DNA of 64,000 bases from Pseudanabaena sp. M085S1SP2A07QC (lineage in GTDB: Bacteria > Cyanobacteriota > Cyanobacteriia > Pseudanabaenales > Pseudanabaenaceae), in contig JADBWK010000035.1 in the NCBI GenBank assembly GCA_020404895.1, positions 1 to 64,000 on the forward strand, given 5' to 3'. The position numbers were made by a program, and so were the translations under genes. Positions 1 through 8,313 of this stretch are shown here, in pieces (positions within the stretch are counted from its first letter, which is position 1; the number at the start of each line of letters is the position of its first letter). A model generated the notes under the pieces. That model made no database searches. It saw only the letters and a program-made list of their open reading frames with translations, and was not told the DNA's origin.

Positions 1-25
1 ATATGGAAATAGACAGTGAAAAACT

Positions 26-883
26 ATGCGCTTCATAAATCCTAAAACTGACTATGCTTTCAAAAAAATCTTTGGTTCCGAACAAAGCCATGATATTTTG
101 ATCAGCTTTCTCAATGCCATGCTCTACGAAGGCAATGACACGATTATTGAGATTGAAATACTCAATCCGCATCTCACCCCACGCATTCGAGGCTTCAAAG
201 ATACTTACCTAGATATCAAAGCTACGATCACCGATCAAGATCGCCAAAAAAGTACTGTAATTATCGAGATGCAAGTGTTAAATGTAGAAGGATTTCAGAA
301 ACGTATTCTCTATAACGCCGCCAAAACCTACACCAATCAACTTGCAATTGGTGACGAGTACACCGATCTTCAACCCGTGATAGCTCTTACCATAGCCGAC
401 TTTGAAATGTTTCCCGAACTCGATCAACTGATATCACGCTTCATTCTTAAAGAAAAAACCTACCTCACTGATTACCCAATCTACGATATAGAGCTAGTAT
501 TCATCGAACTACCAAAATTTCAAAAACAACTTGTAGAACTGGAAACCCTTGCGGACAAATGGCTCTATTTCCTAAAAACCGCCAGAAAACTTGAATCCGT
601 GCCGCCGAGTATGGAATCTGTGCCTGAGATAAAACAAGCCTTTGCGATCGCCAACCAAGCCAACCTCAGTTCCGAAGAAATAGATGAATTAGAACATCAA
701 GAAATCTTTATTCAAGATCAACGTAATGTCGTTAAAAAAGCTCTAAATCAAGGTATTGAGCAAGGAAAGCTAGAGACTCAACTAGCGATCGCTCAACAAC
801 TGCTTGATGTTTTAGACGATGCTGCCATCAGTCGCACTACAGGATTAAGTATTGAGCAAATAGCCAAACTTAGAAGCTTATAA
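26..883 (+). CDS. Rpn family recombination-promoting nuclease / PD-(D/E)XK nuclease family transposase
   Basis: The 285-residue product opens with the DYAFKKIFGSE-type motif (residues 9-19) typical of the Rpn/YhgA family. The nuclease core is visible as Asp63 in YLDIKA and Glu81-x-Gln83 in IIEMQ, the D...ExQ arrangement of this PD-(D/E)XK subgroup. The C-terminus is the usual charged helix ending in a short TTGLSIEQIAKL-like helix. Known members are DNA endonucleases that stimulate RecA-independent recombination and are very abundant in cyanobacteria. The ATG at 26 is the only early start. The gene stands alone, followed by a convergent gene. Family assignment is firm; the biological role here is unknown. 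Confidence 0.88.
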   Translation: MRFINPKTDYAFKKIFGSEQSHDILISFLNAMLYEGNDTIIEIEILNPHLTPRIRGFKDTYLDIKATITDQDRQKSTVIIEMQVLNVEGFQKRILYNAAKTYTNQLAIGDEYTDLQPVIALTIADFEMFPELDQLISRFILKEKTYLTDYPIYDIELVFIELPKFQKQLVELETLADKWLYFLKTARKLESVPPSMESVPEIKQAFAIANQANLSSEEIDELEHQEIFIQDQRNVVKKALNQGIEQGKLETQLAIAQQLLDVLDDAAISRTTGLSIEQIAKLRSL

Positions 884-965
884 ATCTCAAATAGGCTATC
901 ACTGTTTCTAGAAATCTCTATTGAGGCAATTCCCAAAAGCGATCAATGCCCTGCGATCGCTAAAT

Positions 966-2282
966 CTATCCAATCCACACATCATTGGCATAGTCTAGCC
1001 AATATTGTACGAGCCAGATACTTGAAAAACCTAGTAACCACAACAGTAATTTAGTTACTTTGCGGGTTGGGAAACAATTACTGATATAGGCGATCGCTAC
1101 AAAAAAATAAGGAGTCCCAAATATAAAACGTCTTAAACTTGTTAGTTTTTGATCACTAAAAACAATAATTATTGAGTGTATTAGAGCAAAATAAATACAG
1201 AACCAAAATATATAACTAGTAGATATATTGTTAGATGCTTGAGTTAGATTAACCTCTTTAAAATTAGTTAATCGATCTGAAGAATTAACTCTTTTAAAAT
1301 CCATGCCATAGAATGCCATAAATGCTGGTGGGTAAGCAAAAAGCAAAATCCATTGCCAAATTTTTGGTGTAATAAAAATCAATTTTTTGATATTAACAGA
1401 TATACAAATAAATAAAGCTGTAATTACCGCTATTACTGGTAAATATATTGCAGTAAAATCGGCAGATGTTAGAGGTATAAAAAATAATTGAGAATATATT
1501 CCTAGCTGTTTTCCCCAAGCTTTTTGATCGTGGAAAGGAGCAAAAAAATCTCCTCTAGACTGTAAACAGTAATAACCATATACACAATAACCAATTACCG
1601 CACCAAAACAAATGAAAAAAGTAGTTATGCCATAACTCCTAAAATATTTGTTAAAGTTTTCATTGTTTTGCAATTTAGTTATTATTAAAATTGAAGCTAA
1701 TGCAAAGATCGCTGAAAAAATTGATTGGATAAGAAATGGTCTTGTTAAGGAAAGAAAGCATGAAAAAACAAATATAGATATGGTCGTTAGTATAAATTTA
1801 ATAGATATTTTTGATGTTGCCTTTAAATTGGTTATAAGAGAGAGAAAAATTAAGCTGAGAACAGAAAAAATTCCTTCAGTATAACCAATCATTCTAAAGA
1901 CTGAAAGAGGATTCATTGCATACAGAGCAACAACCAAAAATGTGATTTTATAACTTTTTATATTTTGTTTTAGTATAAATATAAATAAAGGGATGGTAAT
2001 CAAAGATAGCGAACTACCAACAATTCTAAAATAGAAAGCTGCATCATCAACTGTTTTTGGTGTCCCTATCTTACTAACTAGCCACGGCCATAATGGGTAA
2101 AATGCATTACAAGTTGGATGTATGACCAAATTTGAATAATGTCCAACATCATAAAATAGTTTTGATGGAGCATTTGACAAAAAACTTGTAAAAATATGTG
2201 GATTTATAATAATTGCAATTGCTGTAAAAAGAGCAAATCCTAAAATTATAGGAACTGATCCTAAAAACACATTAAATTTCAT
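966..2282 (-). CDS. PIG-V-like mannosyltransferase family integral membrane protein
   Basis: A 438-residue polytopic membrane protein with roughly ten hydrophobic segments. Near the N-terminus it carries FYDVGHYSNL (about residues 43-52) followed by AFYPLWPWL, matching the D-x-G-H-Y ... F(Y/F)PL(Y/W)P signature of PIG-V-type dolichol-phosphate-mannose-dependent mannosyltransferases, a GT-C fold. Such bacterial homologues are thought to glycosylate lipids or polysaccharides at the membrane, but the substrate cannot be read from sequence. The coding region is conspicuously AT-rich and poor in the GCGATCGC octamer compared with its neighbours, suggesting horizontal acquisition. The ATG at 2282 is the start. 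Confidence 0.7.
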   Translation of the reverse strand: MKFNVFLGSVPIILGFALFTAIAIIINPHIFTSFLSNAPSKLFYDVGHYSNLVIHPTCNAFYPLWPWLVSKIGTPKTVDDAAFYFRIVGSSLSLITIPLFIFILKQNIKSYKITFLVVALYAMNPLSVFRMIGYTEGIFSVLSLIFLSLITNLKATSKISIKFILTTISIFVFSCFLSLTRPFLIQSIFSAIFALASILIITKLQNNENFNKYFRSYGITTFFICFGAVIGYCVYGYYCLQSRGDFFAPFHDQKAWGKQLGIYSQLFFIPLTSADFTAIYLPVIAVITALFICISVNIKKLIFITPKIWQWILLFAYPPAFMAFYGMDFKRVNSSDRLTNFKEVNLTQASNNISTSYIFWFCIYFALIHSIIIVFSDQKLTSLRRFIFGTPYFFVAIAYISNCFPTRKVTKLLLWLLGFSSIWLVQYWLDYANDVWIG

Positions 2283-2370
2283 TAATACTGAAAATTGATA
2301 TTAGTAGTAGCTTGCTAAATCATCATATTGTCTCGCTAGTAATTTCAATAATTTATTTTAGAAAGATTAA

Positions 2371-2583
2371 TCAAAGTTGATTGGGATCAATGCCTTGCGA
2401 TCGCAAAATTGCCTCTAAACGCTCAATCCTCTGTATAGCCTGTTCTTTGATCAGACGCTCTTGTTCCTTAGCCAAGCGTTCCTGTTCTTCTGGTAACGGC
2501 ACAATCTCACCATTAGCCATGAAATAGCGCAGTTGATTTTTATGGATACCTAGATAAAGAACCATAACCATACTCCACGACAA
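2371..2583 (-). pseudogene. C-terminal remnant of a Uma2 family endonuclease
   Basis: The 70-residue frame resembles only the last part of Uma2 proteins: a LGIHKNQLRYFMANGEIVPLP segment that matches the final beta strands, then a charged helix with EQERLAKEQERLIKEQ and the ending LRSQGIDPNQL, a common Uma2 tail in cyanobacteria. The PD-(D/E)XK catalytic core present in the full-length relative at 43894-44466 is absent. It is therefore best read as a truncated relic. Whether the fragment is translated is unknown. Confidence 0.6.
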
Positions 2584-2640
2584 TATTCGTTTTAGTATAG
2601 CCTAGGCAGACTAAGCTACAAATTTTAGAGATGAGAGCGT

Positions 2641-3342
2641 ATGTTAGAGATTAAGAACCTTAGCGTTAACTATGGTGGGATTCAAGCACTGCAAGATGTG
2701 AGCTTGACCGTGAATGAGGGCGAAGTCGTTACCTTAATCGGTGCTAATGGTGCGGGTAAAACAACAACCTTACGCAGTATTTCGGGACTGGTATCGCCGC
2801 GATCGGGAGAAATTATTTATAATGGCAAAAATATTACGAGTTTAAGACCAGATCAAATTGTCCAAGTTGGTATTGCCCATAGCCCAGAAGGACGGAGAGT
2901 GTTAGCCAGACAGACTGTTTTGGATAATCTAGAGCTAGGTGCTTTTGTGCGTAGCGATCGCTGGGGTATTAAAGCTGATATCGAAAAGCAGTTTCAGATT
3001 TTTCCGAGGCTCGGTGAACGTCGCGATCAATTGGCGGGGACATTAAGTGGAGGCGAACAGCAAATGTTAGCTATCACTCGTGCGGTGATGAGTCTCCCTA
3101 GACTTTTATTGCTTGATGAACCAAGTTTAGGACTAGCCCCACAGATTGTCAGAGAAATTTTTAAAACCATTGTGAATCTTAATCAATCTGGGGTAACGAT
3201 TTTATTGGTTGAGCAAAACGCGACTTTAGCTTTGCAGCACGCGAATCGTGGATATGTGATGGAGTCTGGTGTAATTACGATCGCAGGGCAAGCATCGGAT
3301 TTATTAGTTGATGAAAGAGTCCGCCAAGCATATCTAGGATAA
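2641..3342 (+). CDS. livF: Branched-chain/neutral amino acid ABC transporter ATP-binding protein, LivF/NatE type
   Basis: A 233-residue ABC ATPase of LivF length. Walker A is GANGAGKT (residues 34-41), the signature is LSGGEQQ, and Walker B is LLLLDEPSLGLAP. The HSPEGRRVL and VEQNATLAL stretches are characteristic of LivF rather than LivG. In cyanobacteria the orthologue (NatE) energises the N-I neutral amino-acid permease. The membrane, binding-protein and LivG subunits are not beside it in this window, consistent with the scattered nat genes of cyanobacteria. The ATG at 2641 follows a GAGAGCGT stretch that may act as a weak ribosome binding site. A 25-bp-armed palindrome begins at the stop codon. 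Confidence 0.9.
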   Translation: MLEIKNLSVNYGGIQALQDVSLTVNEGEVVTLIGANGAGKTTTLRSISGLVSPRSGEIIYNGKNITSLRPDQIVQVGIAHSPEGRRVLARQTVLDNLELGAFVRSDRWGIKADIEKQFQIFPRLGERRDQLAGTLSGGEQQMLAITRAVMSLPRLLLLDEPSLGLAPQIVREIFKTIVNLNQSGVTILLVEQNATLALQHANRGYVMESGVITIAGQASDLLVDERVRQAYLG

Positions 3343-3394
3343 AACCCAAAAGACGAGTGGCGGTGCTTAGCACCGCCACTCGTCTTTTGGGTTT
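3342..3394. terminator. Perfect 25-bp-armed palindrome at the end of livF
   Basis: Arms 3342-3366 and 3370-3394 are perfectly complementary with a 3-base loop (TTA). The ends read AAACCCAAAAGA / TCTTTTGGGTTT, the same outer sequence as the hairpin inside the 108-bp mobile element of this window, while the inner arm differs. It could act as a terminator for livF. Its length and shared ends suggest it belongs to a repeat family. Confidence 0.75.
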
Positions 3395-3496
3395 CGTTTT
3401 TTAAGCTTTGTGGGAAACTTTTAGTGAATTTGTGTTTGAACCAACACTTTTAGCGCACAATTTTAAGTAGATACCTAGCGCGTCAAATTGTTTTGT

Positions 3497-4585
3497 ATGA
3501 TTGAGACCCTCAATAAGTTGCCTCGTTGGTTTTCTCTGGGCTTAACTTTTCCGTTAATTTTTCTGAACGGTTGGTTATTGCTATTGCTTGGTCGAGAATT
3601 GCAACCACTAGTCAGCATCCTGATCACAGCGACAGTGATTTCATTTTTGCTAGATTATCCGATTCGCTTTTTAACCAAACTAAAGGTAAATCGTGGCATT
3701 GCGGCAGGATTGGTAATTCTCATATTTTTCATGGTGCTAGGAACATTAGCCATTTTTATTGTGCCTTTGATTTTGGCACAGGCTAATGAACTCATCGTCC
3801 GCTTACCGGACTGGATTAAGTCTGGTCAGCAACAACTACAGACCCTTGAGACATGGGCGATCGCACAGCAATTACCATTTGATATTAGTAGTACTTTCAA
3901 TCAGCTAATCGAAAAGCTAACGGGGGTACTGCGATCTCTAACCACTCAACTTTTTAGCATTGTCTTTGGAGCGATCGGCAGTCTGGTAAATATCTTTTTG
4001 ACCTTGATATTTTCGATTTTTCTTGTCATCCGTGGTGAATTCCTTTGGAATGGCTTATTAAGTTGGCTACCTCAGAAATGGAATGATCAGGTTCGCAATT
4101 TACTGCCCCGCAATTTTGAGCGCTTTATTGTCGGACAGGTTACTTTAGCGACAATCCTTGGTATTCTGCAAACTACAGCTATGCTAATCTTAGGGGTTCC
4201 CCTTGCCCAGCTTTTTGGCTTTGGCATAGGGCTTGCGAGTTTAATTCCCCTTGGCGGATCTAGCACTATTATCACCGTTAGCCTATTGATAGCTCTACAG
4301 AATTTCTGGCTAGGGGTCAAGGTTTTACTAGTCGCAGTGGCAATTATTCAAATTGTGGAGAATGTACTGGGTCCGCGTATTGTCGGAGAGTTAACAGGAC
4401 TAAATCCAGTATGGATGTTAATTTCCCTCGATATTGGCTTTAAGCTAAATGGAGTTTTAGGGCTATTGGTTGCTGTGCCGATCGCAGGTTTTATCAAAGG
4501 TACTTTTGACACAATTCGCGGCGTGAATGGTTCCAGTAAAGTTGAGTCGATCGCCGAAGCCCATACCGAAGTGTCTATAAAGTAA
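3497..4585 (+). CDS. AI-2E family transporter (PerM/YdiK-like membrane protein)
   Basis: About 362 residues with a hydrophobic N-terminal pair of helices, a central amphipathic stretch and a C-terminal block of four to five membrane segments, as in the UPF0118/AI-2E exporter family. The conserved GFGIGLASLIPLGGS and ENVLGPRIVGELTGLNP segments are the strongest family markers. The protein sits in the plasma membrane; known relatives export autoinducer-2 or act as ion antiporters, so the substrate here is not defined. A TTG lies three codons upstream at 3488, but the ATG at 3497 (MIETLNKLP) is the likelier start. A palindrome separates it from livF, so co-transcription is doubtful. Confidence 0.85.
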   Translation: MIETLNKLPRWFSLGLTFPLIFLNGWLLLLLGRELQPLVSILITATVISFLLDYPIRFLTKLKVNRGIAAGLVILIFFMVLGTLAIFIVPLILAQANELIVRLPDWIKSGQQQLQTLETWAIAQQLPFDISSTFNQLIEKLTGVLRSLTTQLFSIVFGAIGSLVNIFLTLIFSIFLVIRGEFLWNGLLSWLPQKWNDQVRNLLPRNFERFIVGQVTLATILGILQTTAMLILGVPLAQLFGFGIGLASLIPLGGSSTIITVSLLIALQNFWLGVKVLLVAVAIIQIVENVLGPRIVGELTGLNPVWMLISLDIGFKLNGVLGLLVAVPIAGFIKGTFDTIRGVNGSSKVESIAEAHTEVSIK

Positions 4586-4674
4586 AAAGTAAGGGTGTTA
4601 AACGCAATATGGAGTGCATCTTTAAGTTTTTGTAACGTATGCCCCAATCAATAGGAACTCCTGTTAATCTAGGC

Positions 4675-4720
4675 AAAAGAAACATGAGTAGCAATCAAAG
4701 CGCCGCTCATGTTTCTCTTT
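4675..4720. terminator. Hairpin downstream of the AI-2E family gene
   Basis: AAAAGAAACATGAG pairs with CTCATGTTTCTCTTT around a loop of about 17 bases. The stem is followed by T-rich sequence. It is a plausible rho-independent terminator for the upstream gene. Confidence 0.5.
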
Positions 4721-4746
4721 TACAGAACTACTGATGATTTGTGCAT

Positions 4747-5067
4747 ATGAAGCGTTTTCGGGATGAATGGATTGATGAATGGTGTCAGGAAAATGGTTGG
4801 ACTGACCTATTTGTTGAACGTTGCTGCAATTATTGGGCATTTCCACCAAGCTCTGTGATGCCATTACCGATACCTGAAAAGACTTTGCGGGCAATTAAAA
4901 ATGCTAAAGGGATGAGTGATGATGAAAAATCTTGGACATTTGCCGCGATCGCTATTTCCTGCCTAGCATCAATATTTAGCTTTATTTTAAAAAATCCTCT
5001 CCCAATCACCTGTGCTTTTGGCTGTGTCGCCTTTATTGTCGGGCAACTAGAAATCGAAGAATTTTAA
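4747..5067 (+). CDS. Hypothetical protein with two C-terminal membrane segments
   Basis: About 106 residues. The N-terminal half is soluble and rich in Trp, Cys and acidic residues (DEWIDEWCQENGWTDLF, then CCNYWAFPP). The C-terminal half holds two hydrophobic stretches (SWTFAAIAISCLASIFSFIL and ITCAFGCVAFIVGQL) joined by a short turn containing NPLP. I do not recognise a named domain. It could be a small inner-membrane protein. A GTG two codons upstream (4741) is an alternative start. It is followed by a strong bidirectional terminator shared with opcA. Confidence 0.6.
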   Translation: MKRFRDEWIDEWCQENGWTDLFVERCCNYWAFPPSSVMPLPIPEKTLRAIKNAKGMSDDEKSWTFAAIAISCLASIFSFILKNPLPITCAFGCVAFIVGQLEIEEF

Positions 5068-5113
5068 AAAGTGGCTATTCTCATTATGAAACCAATTTTT
5101 ATAAAGAGAATAG

Positions 5114-5154
5114 CTATAAAAAAAAGGCTCGCACTGGCGAGCCTTTTTTTATAG
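5114..5154. terminator. Bidirectional terminator between a hypothetical gene and opcA
   Basis: The stem AAAGGCTCGC / GCGAGCCTTT has a 4-base loop, flanked by an A-run on the left and a T-run on the right, so it can terminate transcription from both sides. The opcA stop codon lies inside its right edge. Confidence 0.85.
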
Positions 5155-6270
5155 TGTTAGTATTTTCGATACGAGCGCAAGACTTTCTTCATAGAGAGCT
5201 TCACGTCCCCAGCGCTGCAATTGTTGCCCAAGAAGCGTATCAGCACTTTGATCTGACAAAGGTGATACTTGATGAACACGATAGTTTTGAGCTCCGCCAC
5301 CAGCTTCCATTCGCATACAGCCCGTAGACTCTGAGCAGAATACATTACAAGCATCAGTATTTTGATTAGAGGCTGTCAAGCGTAAACCGATCAGATCTCC
5401 AACTACCTCACCAACATCACCAATGGGAATCGCTGCTAATTCAGCCTTAATTTTGATATGGTTACGACCCTCAAAAATAATATGCTGGATATCGTAATCA
5501 CCGCCTTCAGTAATGCGTTCGATTGGTTCCCATTCCAGACGACTAGCGATCCAGCCCAGAAACATTAGAGCTTGGGTACTGTTGCCACGCTCATAATCGA
5601 TAGTGATTCCATCAATTTCCCAAACAGCCGAACGGCGATCGGGTTGGTCAAAAGCTTGAGCTGTAAGTTCTTGCCAAGGTGCAAGGCGTTGCCAATTCAA
5701 GTCCGCAATTTGCTTACTTGCTTGAATCATCCCTTGAACTTTGAGTAAATCTGACTCAGAATTGGCAAATGTAGCTGAGTCCATAATTAAGCGATCGCTT
5801 AAGTTAACCAGCTTCTCAAACATACGTGTATTAGGTGCGGGGCTGTCTTTCCACCACAAAAATACAGGTAAATCGGGGATCAGTAATTCTGGCAAAATAC
5901 TATGAACGCGATCAAATGCTTGTTTTGCGCCAGTTAGGGTGATGTATTCACCGCAAACCAAAGAGCTACGACTTTTTTGAATTGGGCAATAGGCTGCGAC
6001 CCGTGCAGATATGCCTTGATCTTCTTCATTAAGAGTTACCAAATCGACTACGCGACAAGGACTCTGAGAAACGATCGCATCAACGGAAGCCATCCGCGAT
6101 ACTACATCCATATTTTCTGGTTCATACACCAAAAGATTAAAAGTTGTGGCGCGAGCAGCCGAATTTTCACCATAAGACTGCCAGATTTTGCTTAGCTCCG
6201 CTTCGACTTGAGATACCGAGACATCTTTGGGAGCTTGCAAAGATACAACGGAAGTTGCTTGGGTATTCAT
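5149..6270 (-). CDS. opcA: Glucose-6-phosphate dehydrogenase assembly protein OpcA
   Basis: The 373-residue product matches OpcA in length and content, including the VSLQAPKDVSVSQVEAELSK start, the PDLPVFLWWKDSPAP segment and a Cys-containing C-terminal region (NVFCSESTGCMRMEAGGG). In cyanobacteria OpcA is the redox-responsive effector that activates Zwf so that glucose 6-phosphate enters the oxidative pentose phosphate pathway in the dark. It lies directly downstream of zwf on the same strand, 121 bases away, the classic cyanobacterial order. The start is ATG at 6270. It ends in a bidirectional terminator. Confidence 0.95.
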   Translation of the reverse strand: MNTQATSVVSLQAPKDVSVSQVEAELSKIWQSYGENSAARATTFNLLVYEPENMDVVSRMASVDAIVSQSPCRVVDLVTLNEEDQGISARVAAYCPIQKSRSSLVCGEYITLTGAKQAFDRVHSILPELLIPDLPVFLWWKDSPAPNTRMFEKLVNLSDRLIMDSATFANSESDLLKVQGMIQASKQIADLNWQRLAPWQELTAQAFDQPDRRSAVWEIDGITIDYERGNSTQALMFLGWIASRLEWEPIERITEGGDYDIQHIIFEGRNHIKIKAELAAIPIGDVGEVVGDLIGLRLTASNQNTDACNVFCSESTGCMRMEAGGGAQNYRVHQVSPLSDQSADTLLGQQLQRWGREALYEESLALVSKILTL

Positions 6271-6280
6271 GGGAATTATA

Positions 6281-6390
6281 AATTACGAGTAGGGAATTGG
6301 GAATTACGAATTACGAGTAGGGAATTGGGAATTACGAATTATAAATTTAAGGAAATTAGATCGTAATTCGTAATTCCTAATTCCTAATTG
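6281..6390. repeat. Short tandem and inverted repeats in the zwf-opcA gap
   Basis: AATTACGAGTAGGGAATTGG occurs at 6281 and again at 6309, a 28-base period. The downstream stretch ending near 6389 (TAATTCGTAATTCCTAATTC) is the inverted counterpart, so the gap can fold back on itself. Similar GGGAATTGGGAATTACGAATTACG repeats are familiar in cyanobacterial spacers. It might affect zwf-opcA read-through. Confidence 0.7.
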
Positions 6391-6391
6391 A

Positions 6392-7921
6392 TCAAAGCCG
6401 TCGCCACTGTCGTCCATCACGTTCGATCAGTTGTTCGGCTTCAGATGGGCCCCAAGTTCCTGCTTCGTATTGAGGCACGACGCTGGGATCATTAGGCATT
6501 TCCCATGCAGTAAGCGCGGGTGTCACAACTTTCCATGCGGCTTCCACTTCGTCACCGCGTGTAAATAGTGTCTGATCACCCAACATACAGTCTAGCAATA
6601 GACGATCATAAGCGTCGGAGCCTTCGATACCGAAGGTTTTACCATAGCCGAAGTCCATTTCTACCGAACGCGATCGCAGGTCGGCTCCTGGCATCTTTGC
6701 CTCAAATTTCAGAGCTACGCCCTCATTAGGCTGGATTCTGAGTGTCAGCACGTTAGGTGAAACCTGCTTTGCGGCTGACTGAAATAGCAAATAAGGCACA
6801 TCACGAAACTGAATCGCAATTTCGCTGACTTTTTTTGGCATCCGTTTGCCAGTTCGCAAATAGAAAGGAACACCTTGCCAACGCCAGTTGTTTACTTCAA
6901 ATTTCATGGCTACATAGGTTGGCACTAAGGAATCAGGATTAACATTCGGTTCAAGGCGATAGCCTTCCACCTGTTTACCCTTCATCCAACCCTGTCCATA
7001 TTGCGCTCGTACACATGATCGCTCTAGGCGGCGTGTATTGGCGAGTCGGGTTGCTTGGATCACCTTAACTTTTTCATTTCGCAGAGAGTCTGCATCCATG
7101 GCGTTAGGTGGTTCCATCGCTGTCAAGCAGAAAAGTTGCATCAAATGATTTTGCAGCATATCTCTGAGCGCCCCAGAGTTTTCATAATAGCCAGCTCGAT
7201 CCTCAACACCAACGGTTTCAGCAACCGTAATTTGGATGTGGTCGATAAACTGGCGATTCCATAGTGGTTCAAAAATCGTATTGGCAAATCGCAGCACCAA
7301 AAGATTCTGAACGGTTTCTTTTCCTAAATAATGATCAATCCGATAAATCTGTTTTTCGTCACAAGCTTTTTGAACTACTCGATTGAGATCTTGACATGAT
7401 GACAAATCTCGACCAAAGGGTTTCTCAATCACAAGCCGAGTCTTGTCAGCATTCTTGATCATCCCAGCTTGCCCCAACTTCTCGATCGCATCGGTAAAGT
7501 AATTGGGTGAAACGGCTAAATAAAAGACTCGATTACCGCGAGTACCCCTTTCTTTGTCAATTTGACTCAGAAACTCATCAAGCTTTTTATAATCCTCAAG
7601 ATTGCTCATATCAAGGGATTGATAATATAAGCCTTCAGCAAAATCTTGCCAAATTGCTTCAGCGCCAATACCTACAGAGAACTTTTCCACGCCCTCGCGC
7701 ATTTGTTCACGAAAGTAGTCATGACTCCAAGGTCTTCGAGCCACACCCACGATTGTGAGTTCGGGCGGTAGCCGACGCTGCTGTTTGAGATAATAGATCG
7801 CTGGAACTAGCTTGCGAATAGTCAAATCACCCGACGCACCAAAGATCACAAGGATCAGTGGTTCAGGTGTTCTTTCTTGTTGTAAACCAACCCGTAAGGG
7901 ATTTTCGAGTATTTGTACCAC
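6392..7921 (-). CDS. zwf: Glucose-6-phosphate 1-dehydrogenase
   Basis: 509 residues, normal for cyanobacterial G6PDH. It oxidises glucose 6-phosphate to 6-phosphogluconolactone with NADP+. The nucleotide-binding fingerprint GASGDLT is at residues 28-34, EKPFGRD at 166-172, and the substrate-binding and catalytic motif RIDHYLGKE at 194-202. The initiator is GTG at 7921; there is no upstream in-frame ATG close by and no strong Shine-Dalgarno. It forms the zwf-opcA pair with the following gene. The family and activity are secure; regulation by OpcA and thioredoxin is known for the family, not shown here. Confidence 0.97.
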   Translation of the reverse strand: MVQILENPLRVGLQQERTPEPLILVIFGASGDLTIRKLVPAIYYLKQQRRLPPELTIVGVARRPWSHDYFREQMREGVEKFSVGIGAEAIWQDFAEGLYYQSLDMSNLEDYKKLDEFLSQIDKERGTRGNRVFYLAVSPNYFTDAIEKLGQAGMIKNADKTRLVIEKPFGRDLSSCQDLNRVVQKACDEKQIYRIDHYLGKETVQNLLVLRFANTIFEPLWNRQFIDHIQITVAETVGVEDRAGYYENSGALRDMLQNHLMQLFCLTAMEPPNAMDADSLRNEKVKVIQATRLANTRRLERSCVRAQYGQGWMKGKQVEGYRLEPNVNPDSLVPTYVAMKFEVNNWRWQGVPFYLRTGKRMPKKVSEIAIQFRDVPYLLFQSAAKQVSPNVLTLRIQPNEGVALKFEAKMPGADLRSRSVEMDFGYGKTFGIEGSDAYDRLLLDCMLGDQTLFTRGDEVEAAWKVVTPALTAWEMPNDPSVVPQYEAGTWGPSEAEQLIERDGRQWRRL

Positions 7922-8313
7922 AGGCTCGTTTGTTGAACGCTAGGTAGATTCTAGCCAATATATTCATTTTTCCAACAATATCGTCTGTTTTCCTTTAGGA
8001 TTACTTGATTTAATTTTGGGCTTTACAACATTGCAGGTCTAAATAAACCCCAAAAAGAGTAAGCACAGTTCAAATCCTCGTATCGTGTGTGATAATGATT
8101 ATCATTCTTGGTAAATGGTCGGATAAATATGATTTCTGGCACAAGAGTATGGGTAGTTGTAATAGAAATATTATTGCGAGTATTAGTCAGATGTTTTTAT
8201 TGAAATCCTAATTTATTTGGGCTAAAAGTTCTAAAAATGTTTAAGCTATTTCTACTTTAATGATATTTATTACTATTAAGGTTTACGTAATAGGTTAAGT
8301 GAGGAGTTAATCC
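7922..8313. promoter_or_regulatory. Divergent intergenic region between zwf and the porin gene
   Basis: This 392-base AT-rich gap carries the divergent promoters of zwf (left) and the porin (right). It holds one clear operator, the Fur box at 8091-8109, and a GTGAGGAG ribosome binding site just before the porin ATG at 8314. I see no open reading frame or structured RNA in it. Confidence 0.6.
8091..8109. promoter_or_regulatory. Fur box upstream of the SLH porin gene
   Basis: The 19 bases GATAATGATTATCATTCTT match the 19-base Fur consensus at 16 positions and contain a perfect 13-base palindrome (AATGAT-T-ATCATT, 8094-8106). It lies about 205 bases before the porin start codon and about 170 bases from the zwf start. 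This predicts iron-dependent repression, most likely of the porin. Confidence 0.85.

Noticed and set aside
1648-1884. 78-codon plus-strand frame inside the PIG-V-like gene
   Set aside because: AT-rich shadow frame without similarity.
4664-4894. 76-codon minus-strand frame
   Set aside because: It overlaps the terminator hairpin and the plus-strand hypothetical gene and has no similarity.
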